Below, one piece after another: positions 1 through 10,200 of a stretch of DNA of 64,000 bases; position 1 is the first letter of the stretch, and every line of letters starts with the position of its first letter. The DNA comes from Gracilimonas sp034520725 (GTDB taxonomy: Bacteria; Bacteroidota; Rhodothermia; Balneolales; Balneolaceae): positions 310,001 to 374,000 of the forward strand of contig JAXHNH010000011.1 in the NCBI GenBank assembly GCA_034520725.1, given 5' to 3'. A model generated the notes under the pieces. The model saw only the letters and a list, made by a program, of their open reading frames with translations, searched no databases and was not told the DNA's origin. The translations under genes were made by a program, and so were the position numbers.

Positions 1-1395
1 TATTTTCAAAAGATCAATAATGCCGGAGAGAGTAAAGCGTCAGATGATGAAGAACTTCGCCTTGAAAGCGATGAAGAACTGGTGCAGATCACAACTATGC
101 ATTCATCGAAAGGATTACAGTTCCCCATCGTATTTTGTCCGTTTTTGTGGAGTTCTAAGGCAAAACAAAAAAGTAATGAGGTCCTTAAATTTCATAACGA
201 GGGTAATATTCACATCGATGTAAGTCAGGATTTTGAACACAATCAAAAAAAGGAGTTTCAAAATTTGACAGAACTTCAAAATAAAGCTGAGGATGTGCGA
301 TTGTCATATGTAGCACTAACCAGAGCTAAATCCGCTTGTTACGTTTTCTTACCTGATTATAATAAGATTAATGATTCATCCATATCTTATATCCTCAATG
401 GCAAAGACGGGAATAATGCAACGGATTTTGATTCCATCAGGCTGCTACTTGAAGGTCGTGATCACATGTTGGTAAGACAACCGGTAAACGAGCTAAAACA
501 AAAAGGTGGAGATTGGGATAAGACTGAAGAAGTGTATGCAGCAGCTGAATTTACAAGACAGGATGTGTTCAATTTTCCAAGAATGCTAAGCTATTCAACC
601 ATTGTAGGAGGTCACAGTGCTGATGATTCAGCCAGAGACTACGACAGGCAGTTTATGATACCTGATACGGACCCTGATGAAAAAGATAAAGTCAAAGATC
701 AGTTTACGTTTCCAAAGGGCGCTAATGCCGGATCTTTTCTCCATACTATATTTGAAGACCTAAGCTTTTCTGATCTTAAAAATATTGATGAGGTCATATT
801 GTATAATCTTAACCGGTTTGGGTTTAAGGACGAATGGTTTGATACCGTGAAGGAGTGGATAATCGATTCATTGAACCATACACTTGGAACTCCTGATGCC
901 TCCTTATCAATAATATCGGATGATCATGTTCTGAAAGAAATGGAATTTTATTTTCCTGTTGATGAACTAGATACGGATAAGATATGGGATATCATTCGTC
1001 CCGATTTCAATCAAGGATCAACTTATGAATCATTCTATGGGTTTATGAAAGGATTCATAGATTTGACTTTTCAATGGAATGGTAAATATTACATCCTTGA
1101 TTATAAATCCAATTTCCTTGGGAACTCCTCTGAAGATTATGGCTCGGTGGCTTTAGCGAATGCAATGTTTGATGCCGGATATGACCTACAGTATCATATC
1201 TACACGCTGGCACTTCACCGTTATCTTAATACGAGATTGCGACAATACGATTACAATGAACACTTTGGTGGTGTACTGTACTTTTTTCTCAGGGGTATAA
1301 AGGTAGAGCAGGCAGGTTCCGGAATATTTTTTCATAAACCTGAGGAAAATGTGGTCCGTTCTTTGGATGACTTATTCAGAGAGGGGGGATCATGA
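1..1395 (+). CDS. recB: RecBCD enzyme subunit RecB (C-terminal part, 5' end outside window)
   Basis: RecB is the 3'-5' helicase and nuclease subunit of the RecBCD recombination and repair enzyme. The reading frame is open from base 1, so only about the last 464 codons are seen. Near the start is the helicase motif V region (TTMHSSKGLQFPIVF), then LSYVALTRAKSACY (motif VI). The C-terminal part carries the RecB nuclease signature: GSFLHTIFE (metal His), GFIDL (Asp) and ILDYKSN (Asp and Lys), followed by DLQYHIYTLALHRYL. All nuclease residues look intact. The stop overlaps the recD start by 4 bp (ATGA), so the two are translationally coupled. recC is expected upstream, outside the window. An AddA nuclease is the alternative, but the RecD partner and the LDYKSN form favour RecB. 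Confidence 0.93.
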   Translation, partial: YFQKINNAGESKASDDEELRLESDEELVQITTMHSSKGLQFPIVFCPFLWSSKAKQKSNEVLKFHNEGNIHIDVSQDFEHNQKKEFQNLTELQNKAEDVRLSYVALTRAKSACYVFLPDYNKINDSSISYILNGKDGNNATDFDSIRLLLEGRDHMLVRQPVNELKQKGGDWDKTEEVYAAAEFTRQDVFNFPRMLSYSTIVGGHSADDSARDYDRQFMIPDTDPDEKDKVKDQFTFPKGANAGSFLHTIFEDLSFSDLKNIDEVILYNLNRFGFKDEWFDTVKEWIIDSLNHTLGTPDASLSIISDDHVLKEMEFYFPVDELDTDKIWDIIRPDFNQGSTYESFYGFMKGFIDLTFQWNGKYYILDYKSNFLGNSSEDYGSVALANAMFDAGYDLQYHIYTLALHRYLNTRLRQYDYNEHFGGVLYFFLRGIKVEQAGSGIFFHKPEENVVRSLDDLFREGGS

Positions 1396-3194
1396 GTACC
1401 TGGAACATGCTTCAAAATTGGAGAGCTGAAGGCTTTGTAACTGATGTTGAACTCGAATACGCAAGGTTTTTACGGCAGATAGATGCAAATATAAACAATG
1501 ATGTATTACTGGCAGCTACTGCGTGCATTTATGCGCAAAAGAATGGTCATATTTGCATAGATCTCAACAATCCTACGAATGAGCCCCTGTTTGACGAGGA
1601 TAAGACGAAAGTAAGACTCGACCTTGAGACATTGAAAAAATGGGAAACTTCACTACAGGAAAGTGACATTGTAAGTCAAAATGGATCATTACAACCCCTG
1701 ATCCTTGAAGACGGGCGACTGTATCTGCATAAACTCTGGAAATTTGAGGAAGAATTAACAGATTGGATCAGAAAAAGGGCAAAGGTTACAAACAAGGTCA
1801 CTAAAAGTGAAATAAAAGCGATATCAGAGTTTTTAGAGCCTAAAAATGATCTGTTTGAAAGTAACTGGCAGGAAGTGGCTCTTTGTTTGAGTTTCATTAA
1901 GGATCTCATAGTTATTTCAGGAGGACCGGGTACCGGGAAAACTTATACGGTTTTGAATATTATTGCTGCTCAGTCTTTATTAAAACAGGGTCAGAATTTT
2001 AGCATTGCTCTTGCTGCACCAACCGGTAAAGCCGCTCGCAGGCTCATAGATTCTATTGAAGAAGGAAAAGAAAGGCTGCCAGATCATATCAAAGAAAAGA
2101 TCGAACTGCCTGATAATGCTTTAACCGTTCATAAATTATTGGGAGCGAGTTATAGGGGGAATACGTTTAAATTTGATCACTTTAACCACTTGCCCCATGA
2201 TCTGATCATAGTTGACGAAGCATCTATGCTGGATATCAATATGTGGGTTAGGTTGGTACGGGCGATTGGTCCTGATACCAAATTAGTGGTCTTGGGAGAT
2301 AAGGATCAGCTAGCTTCCGTTGAGGCCGGTTCAATACTTGGGGATATCTGTGGGGGTAAAAATTCGTATTCAAGTGCAGTTGCAACGCAGATCGCAGATT
2401 TAACCGGAACAGCACCATCAACAGCTTTGCAGAATACGCCTGCAATCAATGATTGTGTTGTCTTTTTGACAACAAGTTATAGATTTGGAGAAGAAAGCGG
2501 AATTAAAAAACTCGCGGATGCTATAAACAATCAAGATAGTGATACCGTCATCAACCTATTGCAAAGTGATGATCATCAGGATCTGCAGTGGATTGAATCG
2601 AAAACCGAGTTTTTGGAGATAATTATTTCTAAGTATGGAATAAATCACTTTGAAGAATATTCGGTTATTCCGAAAAATAGAATGGAAGCTTCTAATAAAC
2701 GTAAGATCTTATGTGCTATCAGAAAGACAAAAATGGGTGTAGAGTCAATTAATCAGACAGTAGAAATAGGAATTAAAAGGAAAAATAGTTTAATTAGATC
2801 AATTGAGTGGTATGATGGAAGGTTGGTGATGGCGACAAAGAACGATGCCGTACTTCGAATAAGGAACGGAGAAATGGGGATTTTCAGCAGTAAGGAACGT
2901 AAAGTACAGTTTGAGGGTGAACATAATGTCTCGATATCTCCATCGAGATTAGATGACTATGAAAGTGCATTCGCAATTACTATTCATAAAAGTCAGGGAT
3001 CGGAGTTTGATGATGTAGCGATTATCCTGCCTGAGATGTACTTAGGTGTACTTTCTAAGGAAATCCTGTATACAGCTGTAACAAGAGCCCGAAATAGTAC
3101 TCTTGTATTTGGAAGTAAAGAAATAATTCAAAAAACAGTAGAGCGTTCGGTAAACAGACAGAGTGGGGTAAAAGGTAAGATATGGAGCACCTGA
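1392..3194 (+). CDS. recD: RecBCD enzyme subunit RecD (5'-3' helicase)
   Basis: RecD is the fast 5'-3' helicase motor of RecBCD. The protein has 600 residues, normal for RecD. Walker A is GGPGTGKT at residues 177-184, Walker B is IIVDEASMLD, motif III is LGDKDQLASVEAGSIL, and the C-terminal 2B/UvrD-like part has AITIHKSQGSEFDDV and LYTAVTRARNS. The N-terminal ~150 residues form the RecD helical domain that contacts RecB. The start codon overlaps the recB stop (ATGA). Two hairpins follow the gene, consistent with the end of a recCBD transcript. Confidence 0.95.
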   Translation: MSTWNMLQNWRAEGFVTDVELEYARFLRQIDANINNDVLLAATACIYAQKNGHICIDLNNPTNEPLFDEDKTKVRLDLETLKKWETSLQESDIVSQNGSLQPLILEDGRLYLHKLWKFEEELTDWIRKRAKVTNKVTKSEIKAISEFLEPKNDLFESNWQEVALCLSFIKDLIVISGGPGTGKTYTVLNIIAAQSLLKQGQNFSIALAAPTGKAARRLIDSIEEGKERLPDHIKEKIELPDNALTVHKLLGASYRGNTFKFDHFNHLPHDLIIVDEASMLDINMWVRLVRAIGPDTKLVVLGDKDQLASVEAGSILGDICGGKNSYSSAVATQIADLTGTAPSTALQNTPAINDCVVFLTTSYRFGEESGIKKLADAINNQDSDTVINLLQSDDHQDLQWIESKTEFLEIIISKYGINHFEEYSVIPKNRMEASNKRKILCAIRKTKMGVESINQTVEIGIKRKNSLIRSIEWYDGRLVMATKNDAVLRIRNGEMGIFSSKERKVQFEGEHNVSISPSRLDDYESAFAITIHKSQGSEFDDVAIILPEMYLGVLSKEILYTAVTRARNSTLVFGSKEIIQKTVERSVNRQSGVKGKIWST

Positions 3195-3234
3195 GATGTC
3201 TGAATTTTAAACCCGGAACTTTTTTCAAAACAAA

Positions 3235-3320
3235 AGCTACAATGCATTACACATTGTAGCTCGATTTTATACCCCAAAAAGCCAACGTATCAGGGGGAAA
3301 CAGTTGATAGCTGTTTCCCC
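3235..3320 (+). terminator. two hairpins downstream of recD
   Basis: Two perfect stems lie in the recD 3' region. The first pairs 3235-3244 (AGCTACAATG) with 3252-3261 around a 7-nt loop. The second pairs 3294-3303 (GGGGAAACAG) with 3311-3320, also with a 7-nt loop. Neither has a long T tract on the plus strand, so they may be processing or 3'-stabilising structures rather than strong intrinsic terminators. Confidence 0.4.
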
Positions 3321-3430
3321 TCATTGCTTTCCTTAATATGTGCAAGTCTATATTAATTACCACTTAGATATTTTTAATCGGGATTAAAGAATTCTTATTG
3401 TTTTGTGCACCTAATTACATTCCAAAAATA

Positions 3431-3465
3431 AAAAAACCTGCTCCACAGATGTGAAACAGGTTTTT
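3431..3465 (-). terminator. intrinsic terminator of the FKBP gene (possibly bidirectional)
   Basis: AAAAACCTG at the left pairs with CAGGTTTTT at 3457-3465, and the loop contains a nested CAC-AGAT-GTG helix. It sits 25 bp past the stop of the minus-strand FKBP gene, with A/T runs on both sides, so it could also stop plus-strand transcripts leaving recD. Confidence 0.75.
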
Positions 3466-3489
3466 ATAATAAATTACCTACACGAATTA

Positions 3490-4203
3490 CTAGTTAGAAG
3501 AAGGGGCGTCCTTTACTTCCAGTAATTCTACTTTAAATATGAGCGTTTCATTAGGTCCAATTGGGCTGCCTTGTGGTGGTCGTTCACCGTAAGCCAATTC
3601 AGAAGGAATGTAGAACTCATAGGTTGCTCCTTCTCTCATTAACTGAACGCCTTCTGTCCAGCCGGGAATTACCTGATTCAATGGAAATTCAGCAGGTTGT
3701 CCTCTATCATAAGAACTATCAAATACTTCTCCGTTGAGGAGTCGGCCTTCATAATTTACACTCACAATGTTTTCGGCTGAAGGAGATTCACCGTCACCTT
3801 CTTCAAGTACTTTATACTGAAGTCCGGATTCAGTTACCATCACACCTTCTTTATCTTTGTTTTCTTCTAGGAATGATGTTCCTTCCTCACGATTTTGAGT
3901 ACTTCTCTCTTCATTCATTCGCTGTACGTATTGGTTTACAACGGCATATACTTCATCCTGAGTAAGGGCGCCTTCTTCAGATCCAAGTCCGTTGCTTAGT
4001 CCGGCAGCGTAATTACTCATGTCAATATCAGTAATGCCCTCCCTGGCTAAAAACGTACCGTTCTGAAATCCAAGTGCGTAACTTACACTGTCAATTTCTG
4101 TTGAAAGGTCTGCTTTTCCGGCATTATCCATATCCTGATTGCATCCGGTGATCACAATTGCAGAACAAAGTAACGCAGCTAAACTTAATTTTTTAAAATC
4201 CAT
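3490..4203 (-). CDS. FKBP-type peptidyl-prolyl isomerase lipoprotein (FkpA/Mip-like)
   Basis: This is a periplasmic-facing proline isomerase that should assist folding of envelope proteins. The 237-residue product begins with a lipoprotein signal peptide ending VITGC, so Cys21 is the likely lipid anchor. Residues ~30-110 match the alpha-helical dimerisation region of FkpA/Mip proteins (DSVSYALGFQNGTFLAREG and onwards). The FKBP domain fills ~125-232, with VSVNYEGRLLNGEVFDSS, QVIPGWTEGVQLMREG, PSELAYGERP and TLIFKVELLEV, all family hallmarks. It is transcribed divergently from the DEAD-box gene and has its own terminator. Confidence 0.92.
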   Translation of the reverse strand: MDFKKLSLAALLCSAIVITGCNQDMDNAGKADLSTEIDSVSYALGFQNGTFLAREGITDIDMSNYAAGLSNGLGSEEGALTQDEVYAVVNQYVQRMNEERSTQNREEGTSFLEENKDKEGVMVTESGLQYKVLEEGDGESPSAENIVSVNYEGRLLNGEVFDSSYDRGQPAEFPLNQVIPGWTEGVQLMREGATYEFYIPSELAYGERPPQGSPIGPNETLIFKVELLEVKDAPSSN

Positions 4204-4343
4204 GTGTGTTATTGAGGTTATTAGATTTTTATGATTATCAAAGGCTTATAAAATAGGGGAAATCATGGCAAAGTGGAATAATTAATCATATAATCTGTGT
4301 ATATTGTAAGATAGATAAAAAATTTTCATTACAGACGAATACA

Positions 4344-5939
4344 TTGACATTTAACGACTTTGATTTACAAGACGAACTTCAGGCGGGCTTAAGAGATATT
4401 GGTTATTCAGAACCAACTCCAATTCAGGAGCAATCCATCCCAATTATTTTAGATAAAAAGGACCTTATAGGTGCTGCACAAACCGGAACCGGTAAAACGG
4501 GTGCATTTGTGATACCGGTGTTGCATCAGATCCTTCAAAATCCATCTGAACATACACAAGCATTAATTCTTTCTCCTACCAGGGAATTGGCTCAACAAAT
4601 TGACGAACAGATCTTTGCTCTGGGATATCACACCAGCATTACGTCTGCCACCATTATTGGAGGGGAAGACTTTTCCAAGCAAGCCAAAGCTATCAGATCC
4701 GGGATCGATATTATTGTAGCAACACCGGGCCGACTGATCGACCAGACCAAAGTTCTGGATATTGATTTCAGTCATATAAAGTTCCTGATACTTGATGAAG
4801 CGGATCGAATGTTGGATATGGGCTTCCTTCCTGATGTGACTAAGATCATTAAAAAACTTCCTCAAGAACGCCAGACATTACTGTTTTCTGCGACGATGCC
4901 GGATCAGATTAAAAAGCTGGCAAACGATTTCATGAAAGATCCTGAGAAGATCGAGATAGCCATTGAAAAACCTTCAGGCAGTATTACTCAAAAAGCTTAT
5001 TTCGTTGATCAAAAGGAAAAACTAAAGCTGGTTCAGGATGTATTAGATGAAACAGTCTGGGAATCCTGCCTTATTTTTTGTGCAACAAAAAGAGGTACCG
5101 ATGAGTTAGAGCGGCTATTGATAAAAAAAGGGATCAAAGCCGGAAGTATTCATGGTGACAGGGATCAGGATGAACGGAATAAATCACTTCACGAATTTAA
5201 AAGTGGGAAAGTTCCGGTAATTGTAGCTACGGATGTATTAGCCAGGGGAATTGATATTGATAACATTTCAATGATCATCAATTATGATGTTCCTCGTCAG
5301 GTTGAAGATTATGTGCATAGAATTGGCAGAACCGGCCGATACGATAAATCAGGTATTGCTGTTACGTTTGTGAATAAAAAGGACCGGAGAGCATTTTCAG
5401 CCATTCAGGATAAAGTTGGTGATCAACTTGAAATATTGGAAATGGATAAAAGGGTAAGTAAAAAGGCTTCGAAGTCTGATAGTTCAAAGAACAAAGACAA
5501 ACAATCCGATACGAAAAAGAGAAAAGTGTTAGAGAAGTCACCTGATGATAAAAAGAAAAACTCAGCTTCTTCTAAAGAACCTAAAGAGAAAAAGGCTTCA
5601 GAAAACAAGAGTGAACCAAAAAAGAAAATCACTAAAAAAGACATTGAAGAAGCAAACAGGCGGGTAGAAAATCTGAATAACGTGGATGTGGTACTGAAGG
5701 GCAGCCAAACCAAATCATCTAAAAAATCAGATGATAGTGATAAGCGCTCGTCAGGAAAAGACAAGTCAGATTCAAAAAAAGAAAAATCTCGAAGGAAATC
5801 ATCAGATACTAAAAACGAAACTCGTAGTAACGAGCCTGTTATCCCGGCTGAAAGGATAAAGAAAGCGACAAAAAGAAATCAAAAATCTCTTAAACCGGCC
5901 AAAGGAATCTGGGGTCTTATTAAAGCTTTATTCTCTTAA
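4344..5939 (+). CDS. DEAD-box RNA helicase with a lysine/serine-rich tail
   Basis: This is an ATP-dependent RNA helicase of the RhlE/CsdA type, acting in RNA remodelling such as ribosome assembly or cold adaptation. Motifs in order: Q motif (PTPIQEQSIP, ~25-34), Walker A AQTGTGKT (45-52), SPTRELAQQ, TPGR, DEAD (151-154), SAT (~183), then in domain 2 ATDVLARGID and HRIGRTGR. After residue ~370 a tail of about 160 residues is dominated by K, S, D and E and is probably a disordered RNA-binding extension. The start is taken as TTG at 4344, giving TFNDFDLQDELQ; no ATG occurs before the Q motif. No clear ribosome binding site precedes it. Confidence 0.92.
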   Translation: MTFNDFDLQDELQAGLRDIGYSEPTPIQEQSIPIILDKKDLIGAAQTGTGKTGAFVIPVLHQILQNPSEHTQALILSPTRELAQQIDEQIFALGYHTSITSATIIGGEDFSKQAKAIRSGIDIIVATPGRLIDQTKVLDIDFSHIKFLILDEADRMLDMGFLPDVTKIIKKLPQERQTLLFSATMPDQIKKLANDFMKDPEKIEIAIEKPSGSITQKAYFVDQKEKLKLVQDVLDETVWESCLIFCATKRGTDELERLLIKKGIKAGSIHGDRDQDERNKSLHEFKSGKVPVIVATDVLARGIDIDNISMIINYDVPRQVEDYVHRIGRTGRYDKSGIAVTFVNKKDRRAFSAIQDKVGDQLEILEMDKRVSKKASKSDSSKNKDKQSDTKKRKVLEKSPDDKKKNSASSKEPKEKKASENKSEPKKKITKKDIEEANRRVENLNNVDVVLKGSQTKSSKKSDDSDKRSSGKDKSDSKKEKSRRKSSDTKNETRSNEPVIPAERIKKATKRNQKSLKPAKGIWGLIKALFS

Positions 5940-6002
5940 CAGATAATTTATACAGGCTTAACATAATTCTTTGATTTAAGTTTTAAGTTAAAAATAAAAG
6001 TC

Positions 6003-7163
6003 ATGAAAAAGTTTTTAGCATTTCTACTGATAACTATCTCATTCACCGCCACTCAGGAAACTGATAATTATAAGATCGAAACTCTAGAGGTGGCCAAAGA
6101 GACTTCCTCTAAAGATATACTGCCTTTAGTTGAAGACAAAAAGATCAAAAATGTGATCTTGTTGATTGGTGATGGAACCGGTCTTGCTCAGATAGCTTCA
6201 GGTCAAATTGCTATAGCCGGACCCGATGGTCTTTTGCACATGCAAACTATGCCGGTTACCGGGATCGTTAAAACCCATTCGTCTGACAATTTGATAACCG
6301 ACTCAGCTGCAGGTGCTACTGCTTTCTCATGTGGTTTAAAGACCTATAATGGAGCCATAGGTGTTACATCAAAACAAATGGCCTGTACAACAATTCTGGA
6401 ACTTGCTGAAGAAAATGGATTAAGTACCGGTTTGATCTCAACATCATCTATCACTCATGCCACACCGGCTAGTTTTGCTTCGCATGTAATTCAAAGAAGT
6501 ATGCAGGAAGAAATTGCTGAGGATTTTCTGGATTCTGGAGTTGAGGTATTTCTTGGAGGTGGTGTCAAGTGGTTTTCAGAAGACCAAAGATCTGATTCAC
6601 TTGATCTGATGGGTAAATTTAGAACAGAAGGGTATGAAGTATTGTTAACTGATAAGGACCTGTCAAATTCTTCTTCAGAAAAGCTTTTAGGATTATTTGC
6701 AGATGATGGTTTAGAAAGAAATGAAGGTGAACCTTCCTCAAAAGCTATGGTTGGTAAAGCTCTTCAGGTTCTTAATAAAAATGACAATGGGTTTTTCCTA
6801 ATGGTTGAAGGCAGTCAAATAGATTGGGCTGGCCATGGCAACAGTGTTGAATACCTCAATCGGGAGGTTCAGGATTTTGATGAAGCTGTAAAAAAAGTTC
6901 TCGACTTTGCAAAAGAAGACGGTGAAACGTTAGTTGTTCTTACAGCCGATCATGAAACAGGTGGAATGACCATGCAAAGACAAGTTGCTGAGGGTGATTC
7001 TCTTGAAATATTTTGGTCAACTGATTACCACACTGGAGTTCCAGTTCCACTAATGGCCTACGGACCTCATGCTACAGAATTTATGGGGTGGAGAGATAAT
7101 ACTTATGTAGGAATCAAATTAGCTGAATTATTGGGAGTAGGTGAACTTCCCATTTTGAATTGA
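6003..7163 (+). CDS. alkaline phosphatase (PhoA family), exported
   Basis: This metal-dependent phosphomonoesterase is likely periplasmic and releases phosphate from organic esters. Residues 1-17 look like a cleavable signal peptide. Metal and nucleophile motifs are present: LIGDGTGLAQ (Asp57), TDSAAGATAFS with nucleophile Ser101, EGSQIDWAGHGN, and TADHETGG near residue 320; a terminal HTGVPVPLMAYGP carries the last metal His. At 386 residues it is somewhat shorter than E. coli PhoA. It follows the helicase by 63 bp and is convergent with the sensor kinase. No Pho-box could be identified by eye. Confidence 0.92.
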   Translation: MKKFLAFLLITISFTATQETDNYKIETLEVAKETSSKDILPLVEDKKIKNVILLIGDGTGLAQIASGQIAIAGPDGLLHMQTMPVTGIVKTHSSDNLITDSAAGATAFSCGLKTYNGAIGVTSKQMACTTILELAEENGLSTGLISTSSITHATPASFASHVIQRSMQEEIAEDFLDSGVEVFLGGGVKWFSEDQRSDSLDLMGKFRTEGYEVLLTDKDLSNSSSEKLLGLFADDGLERNEGEPSSKAMVGKALQVLNKNDNGFFLMVEGSQIDWAGHGNSVEYLNREVQDFDEAVKKVLDFAKEDGETLVVLTADHETGGMTMQRQVAEGDSLEIFWSTDYHTGVPVPLMAYGPHATEFMGWRDNTYVGIKLAELLGVGELPILN

Positions 7164-7232
7164 AGTTTTCTCATCTCTTCTCAACCAAAATTTGAATTTT
7201 TTCTAGTTGAACATAAAGAATAGTTTGTCTGA

Positions 7233-10200
7233 TCAGGTAAGTGATGAACTGCCAATACCTTTTTTGTTGTCTTGTTTTTCAAATGTAAGTTTAAAAATAG
7301 TTCCACTTCCGTTTTTATTTTTCTGATAGACCGTGTCAGCATTAACCTGCTCTGATAACAGATCAATAAGATGAAAACCCAGTGATGATTCACTCGATGA
7401 ACTGATATTAACCGGCATCCCAACACCATTATCAAGAATGGTTATTGAGATTTTTTCACCTTCCTGTTTAAGCTCAATGGTTATCATACACTCTTTTATG
7501 CCAACAAACGCGTGTTTAAAAGCATTTGTAATAACTTCATTAACAATGAGTGAAGCAGGAATAGCCTGATTGATATTTAAATTGACAGGAACGGAGTTAA
7601 ACTTAACATCAACTTCATTTTCAGACTGTAGTGTATCAGTAATGTTCTGCACAAGTTTTAGCAATGTATCGGAAAAATCGAGCTGTGAAAAGCTATTCGA
7701 TTGATAAAGCAACTCATGTACAGTGGCCATGGTTTTAATTCTAACCACACTATCATAAAGCTGCTCCTGAACAGATGCATTGTGTGACTCAAAGGCCTGA
7801 AGCTGCATCATTCCGGAAACCACAGCTAAATTATTTTTTACTCTGTGGTGAATTTCAGCCAATAGTGTTTCTTTTTCTTTCAAAGAAGCTTTGAGTTCTT
7901 CCTCCGTTTGCTTCTGTTCTGTTATATCACGAAGTGATCCGATCATTCTTAAGGCTACACCATCTTCATTTCTGACTATGTATCCATTCTCAATAACATT
8001 AGCAAACGAACCATTATCACTTTTATATCTGTATTCAATGGTCCATTGATTCATTGAAGAATCTTTCAAAGTGAAATCAAGATCGTGCTTCACGCTTTCC
8101 ACATCCTCTGGGTGCACGTGTTGCTTCCATTCGCTAATTTTTTGATGAGTTTGTGGATTATGTCCAAATAAAGACATAAACCCATCACCCCATATGAGAT
8201 TATCATTAACGATATCCCAGTCATAGATCGCATCCCGTGTAGCTTTTTTAACAAACTCGAAGCGCTCAAGACTTGCCTTTAGATCATCTTCAACTAATTT
8301 CCTATCTGTAATATCAGTCAGTGATCCAACAACGCCAACAACCTCACCATCTTGTTTTATAGGTGCTTCGTTAACCTCAACCCAGATTAATCGATCATCA
8401 CTTGTCTTAAGTTGTAGCTCATAAGGCTCCTGTACTTCTCCGGTTTCTATTGCTCTATGGGTTCTTTTTTCTCCTATAGCGTTTAGCGGATGATCGGTTG
8501 TGAATTCAGTCCATTTAATTTTTGCCTTTTCAGGCGGGTAGCCCAAAAACCAGCTACTTTGAGGACTCACGTAAGTCAATACCCCATTAGTATCGTGATG
8601 GTAGAACATGTTGGTAGAATACTCAACCACATTTTTATATTTCTGCTGAACCGAGTTGAGTTCTTCCTGTTTTTGGATCTGATCAATCTTTTGAAACAGT
8701 TGATGTATTATAGCTTTTAAAAGATCTTTTTCTTCTTTAAGGATCTGAACATTTAACGGCAAATCTTCAGACTCAGGGTATCCGATTGTTATCTGTAAAT
8801 TAGATCTTTCATTAGTAATCTGATCTGTAATAACATGCTTAGAACCGATATCTTTAAAGGCAGGGGAGTTGTACTCCGTGCCGTTCCAGTTTAACCGAAC
8901 CTGTACGTGATCAGGTAAGTACCAACCTTTTGGTATAATCTTTACTGCCTTAAGAAGTAGTTCATCAATTTTAAGATTGTTTTCGTCCAGATTAGAAATT
9001 CTGTACAAGCAACGCTGCTCCTTAATTCTCTCGGTTAGAGCCTCGTTAGATCGTTTTAATTTAATTTCTGTGGTTTTGCGATCTGTAATATCTTGTGTAC
9101 TTCCATAAATACGAATGCATTTACCATCAACAATATCCGGCTGGCCTACAGCACGAATCCATTTTTCATTGTTCTTTGCAGTAACAATCAGGAGTTCTTC
9201 ATCAAAAGAAGTTTGTTCGTTGATAGCTGTATCAACTATTTTTTTAATTCTATCTTTGCTCCAGCCTTCTTTATAAAAGTTGATCGCTGATTCCAGATCA
9301 GGTTTATAATCAGCATCAACCTCGTGTAATTCCTTTACGAATTTTGACCAATTCAATTTTTCATTAACCAGATCCAATTCCCACGTTCCGATCTTTGACA
9401 ACCTATAAGCATCAGCGAGTTTTGTTTGCAGATCCTTTTCTTCCGAAATATTCATCATTAGACCACGAACCTTGGTTGGCTTACCATCATCGGTTACCAC
9501 GGTGATTAGATCTCTGATCCAGGCATATTGGCCGTCATTTTTTTTCAAACGGTATTCAAGTTCGTGATTTCGTCTTGCTTCAACTTCTTTTTGATATTTT
9601 TCTACAGTAGCATCTCTGTCTTCAGGATGAAGCTTTTGCATCCAAAATTTATCTGATTTCACCCATTGGTCTGGTTCGTAACCGAACATGGTTCTGCTTT
9701 GTTCACTGATATAAGTAATTTGCATAGAATCAGGCTCTGCCTCCCAAATGACCCCATCAATGGTGCCAATTAAAGACTGATACTTTTCTTTGGATTCTAT
9801 AATTCGTTGCTCTGCTTCAATTCTTTCAGTTATCTCCCTGAAATTATAAACTAGTCCTTCAATTGAAGGTTCATGTAGCATATTGGTAATTGATCCATCA
9901 AACCATCGCCAGTTTCCGTTCTTATCTTTCAACCGCACCGGTTTAACTAATACGGGTTCTCCGGACAGGTTAAGACATTCGGCAATTTTTGTCTGCAAAG
10001 GATATAAATCATCCGGATGAATTTTATTGTAAATCTCCATCTTTAGGACTTCCTCAGGAGAATAACCCAAAATGTTTTTAATGGAAGGAGAGGCGTACTC
10101 TGTGTTTCCATCGGTATCCATGATCAGCAGAACATCACTGCCATTTTCGACCAAAGCTCTAAAACGAGTTTCATTTTTCTTGAGCTCTAAGCGGGCAATT

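Noticed and set aside
20..223. Short ORF of 67 codons at the window start
   Set aside because: It lies inside the RecB frame, which is open from base 1 and carries helicase and nuclease motifs.
7180..7215. AAAATTTGAATTTT palindrome between the convergent phosphatase and kinase genes
   Set aside because: The loop would be only 2 nt and the stem is all A-T, so it is not a credible terminator.
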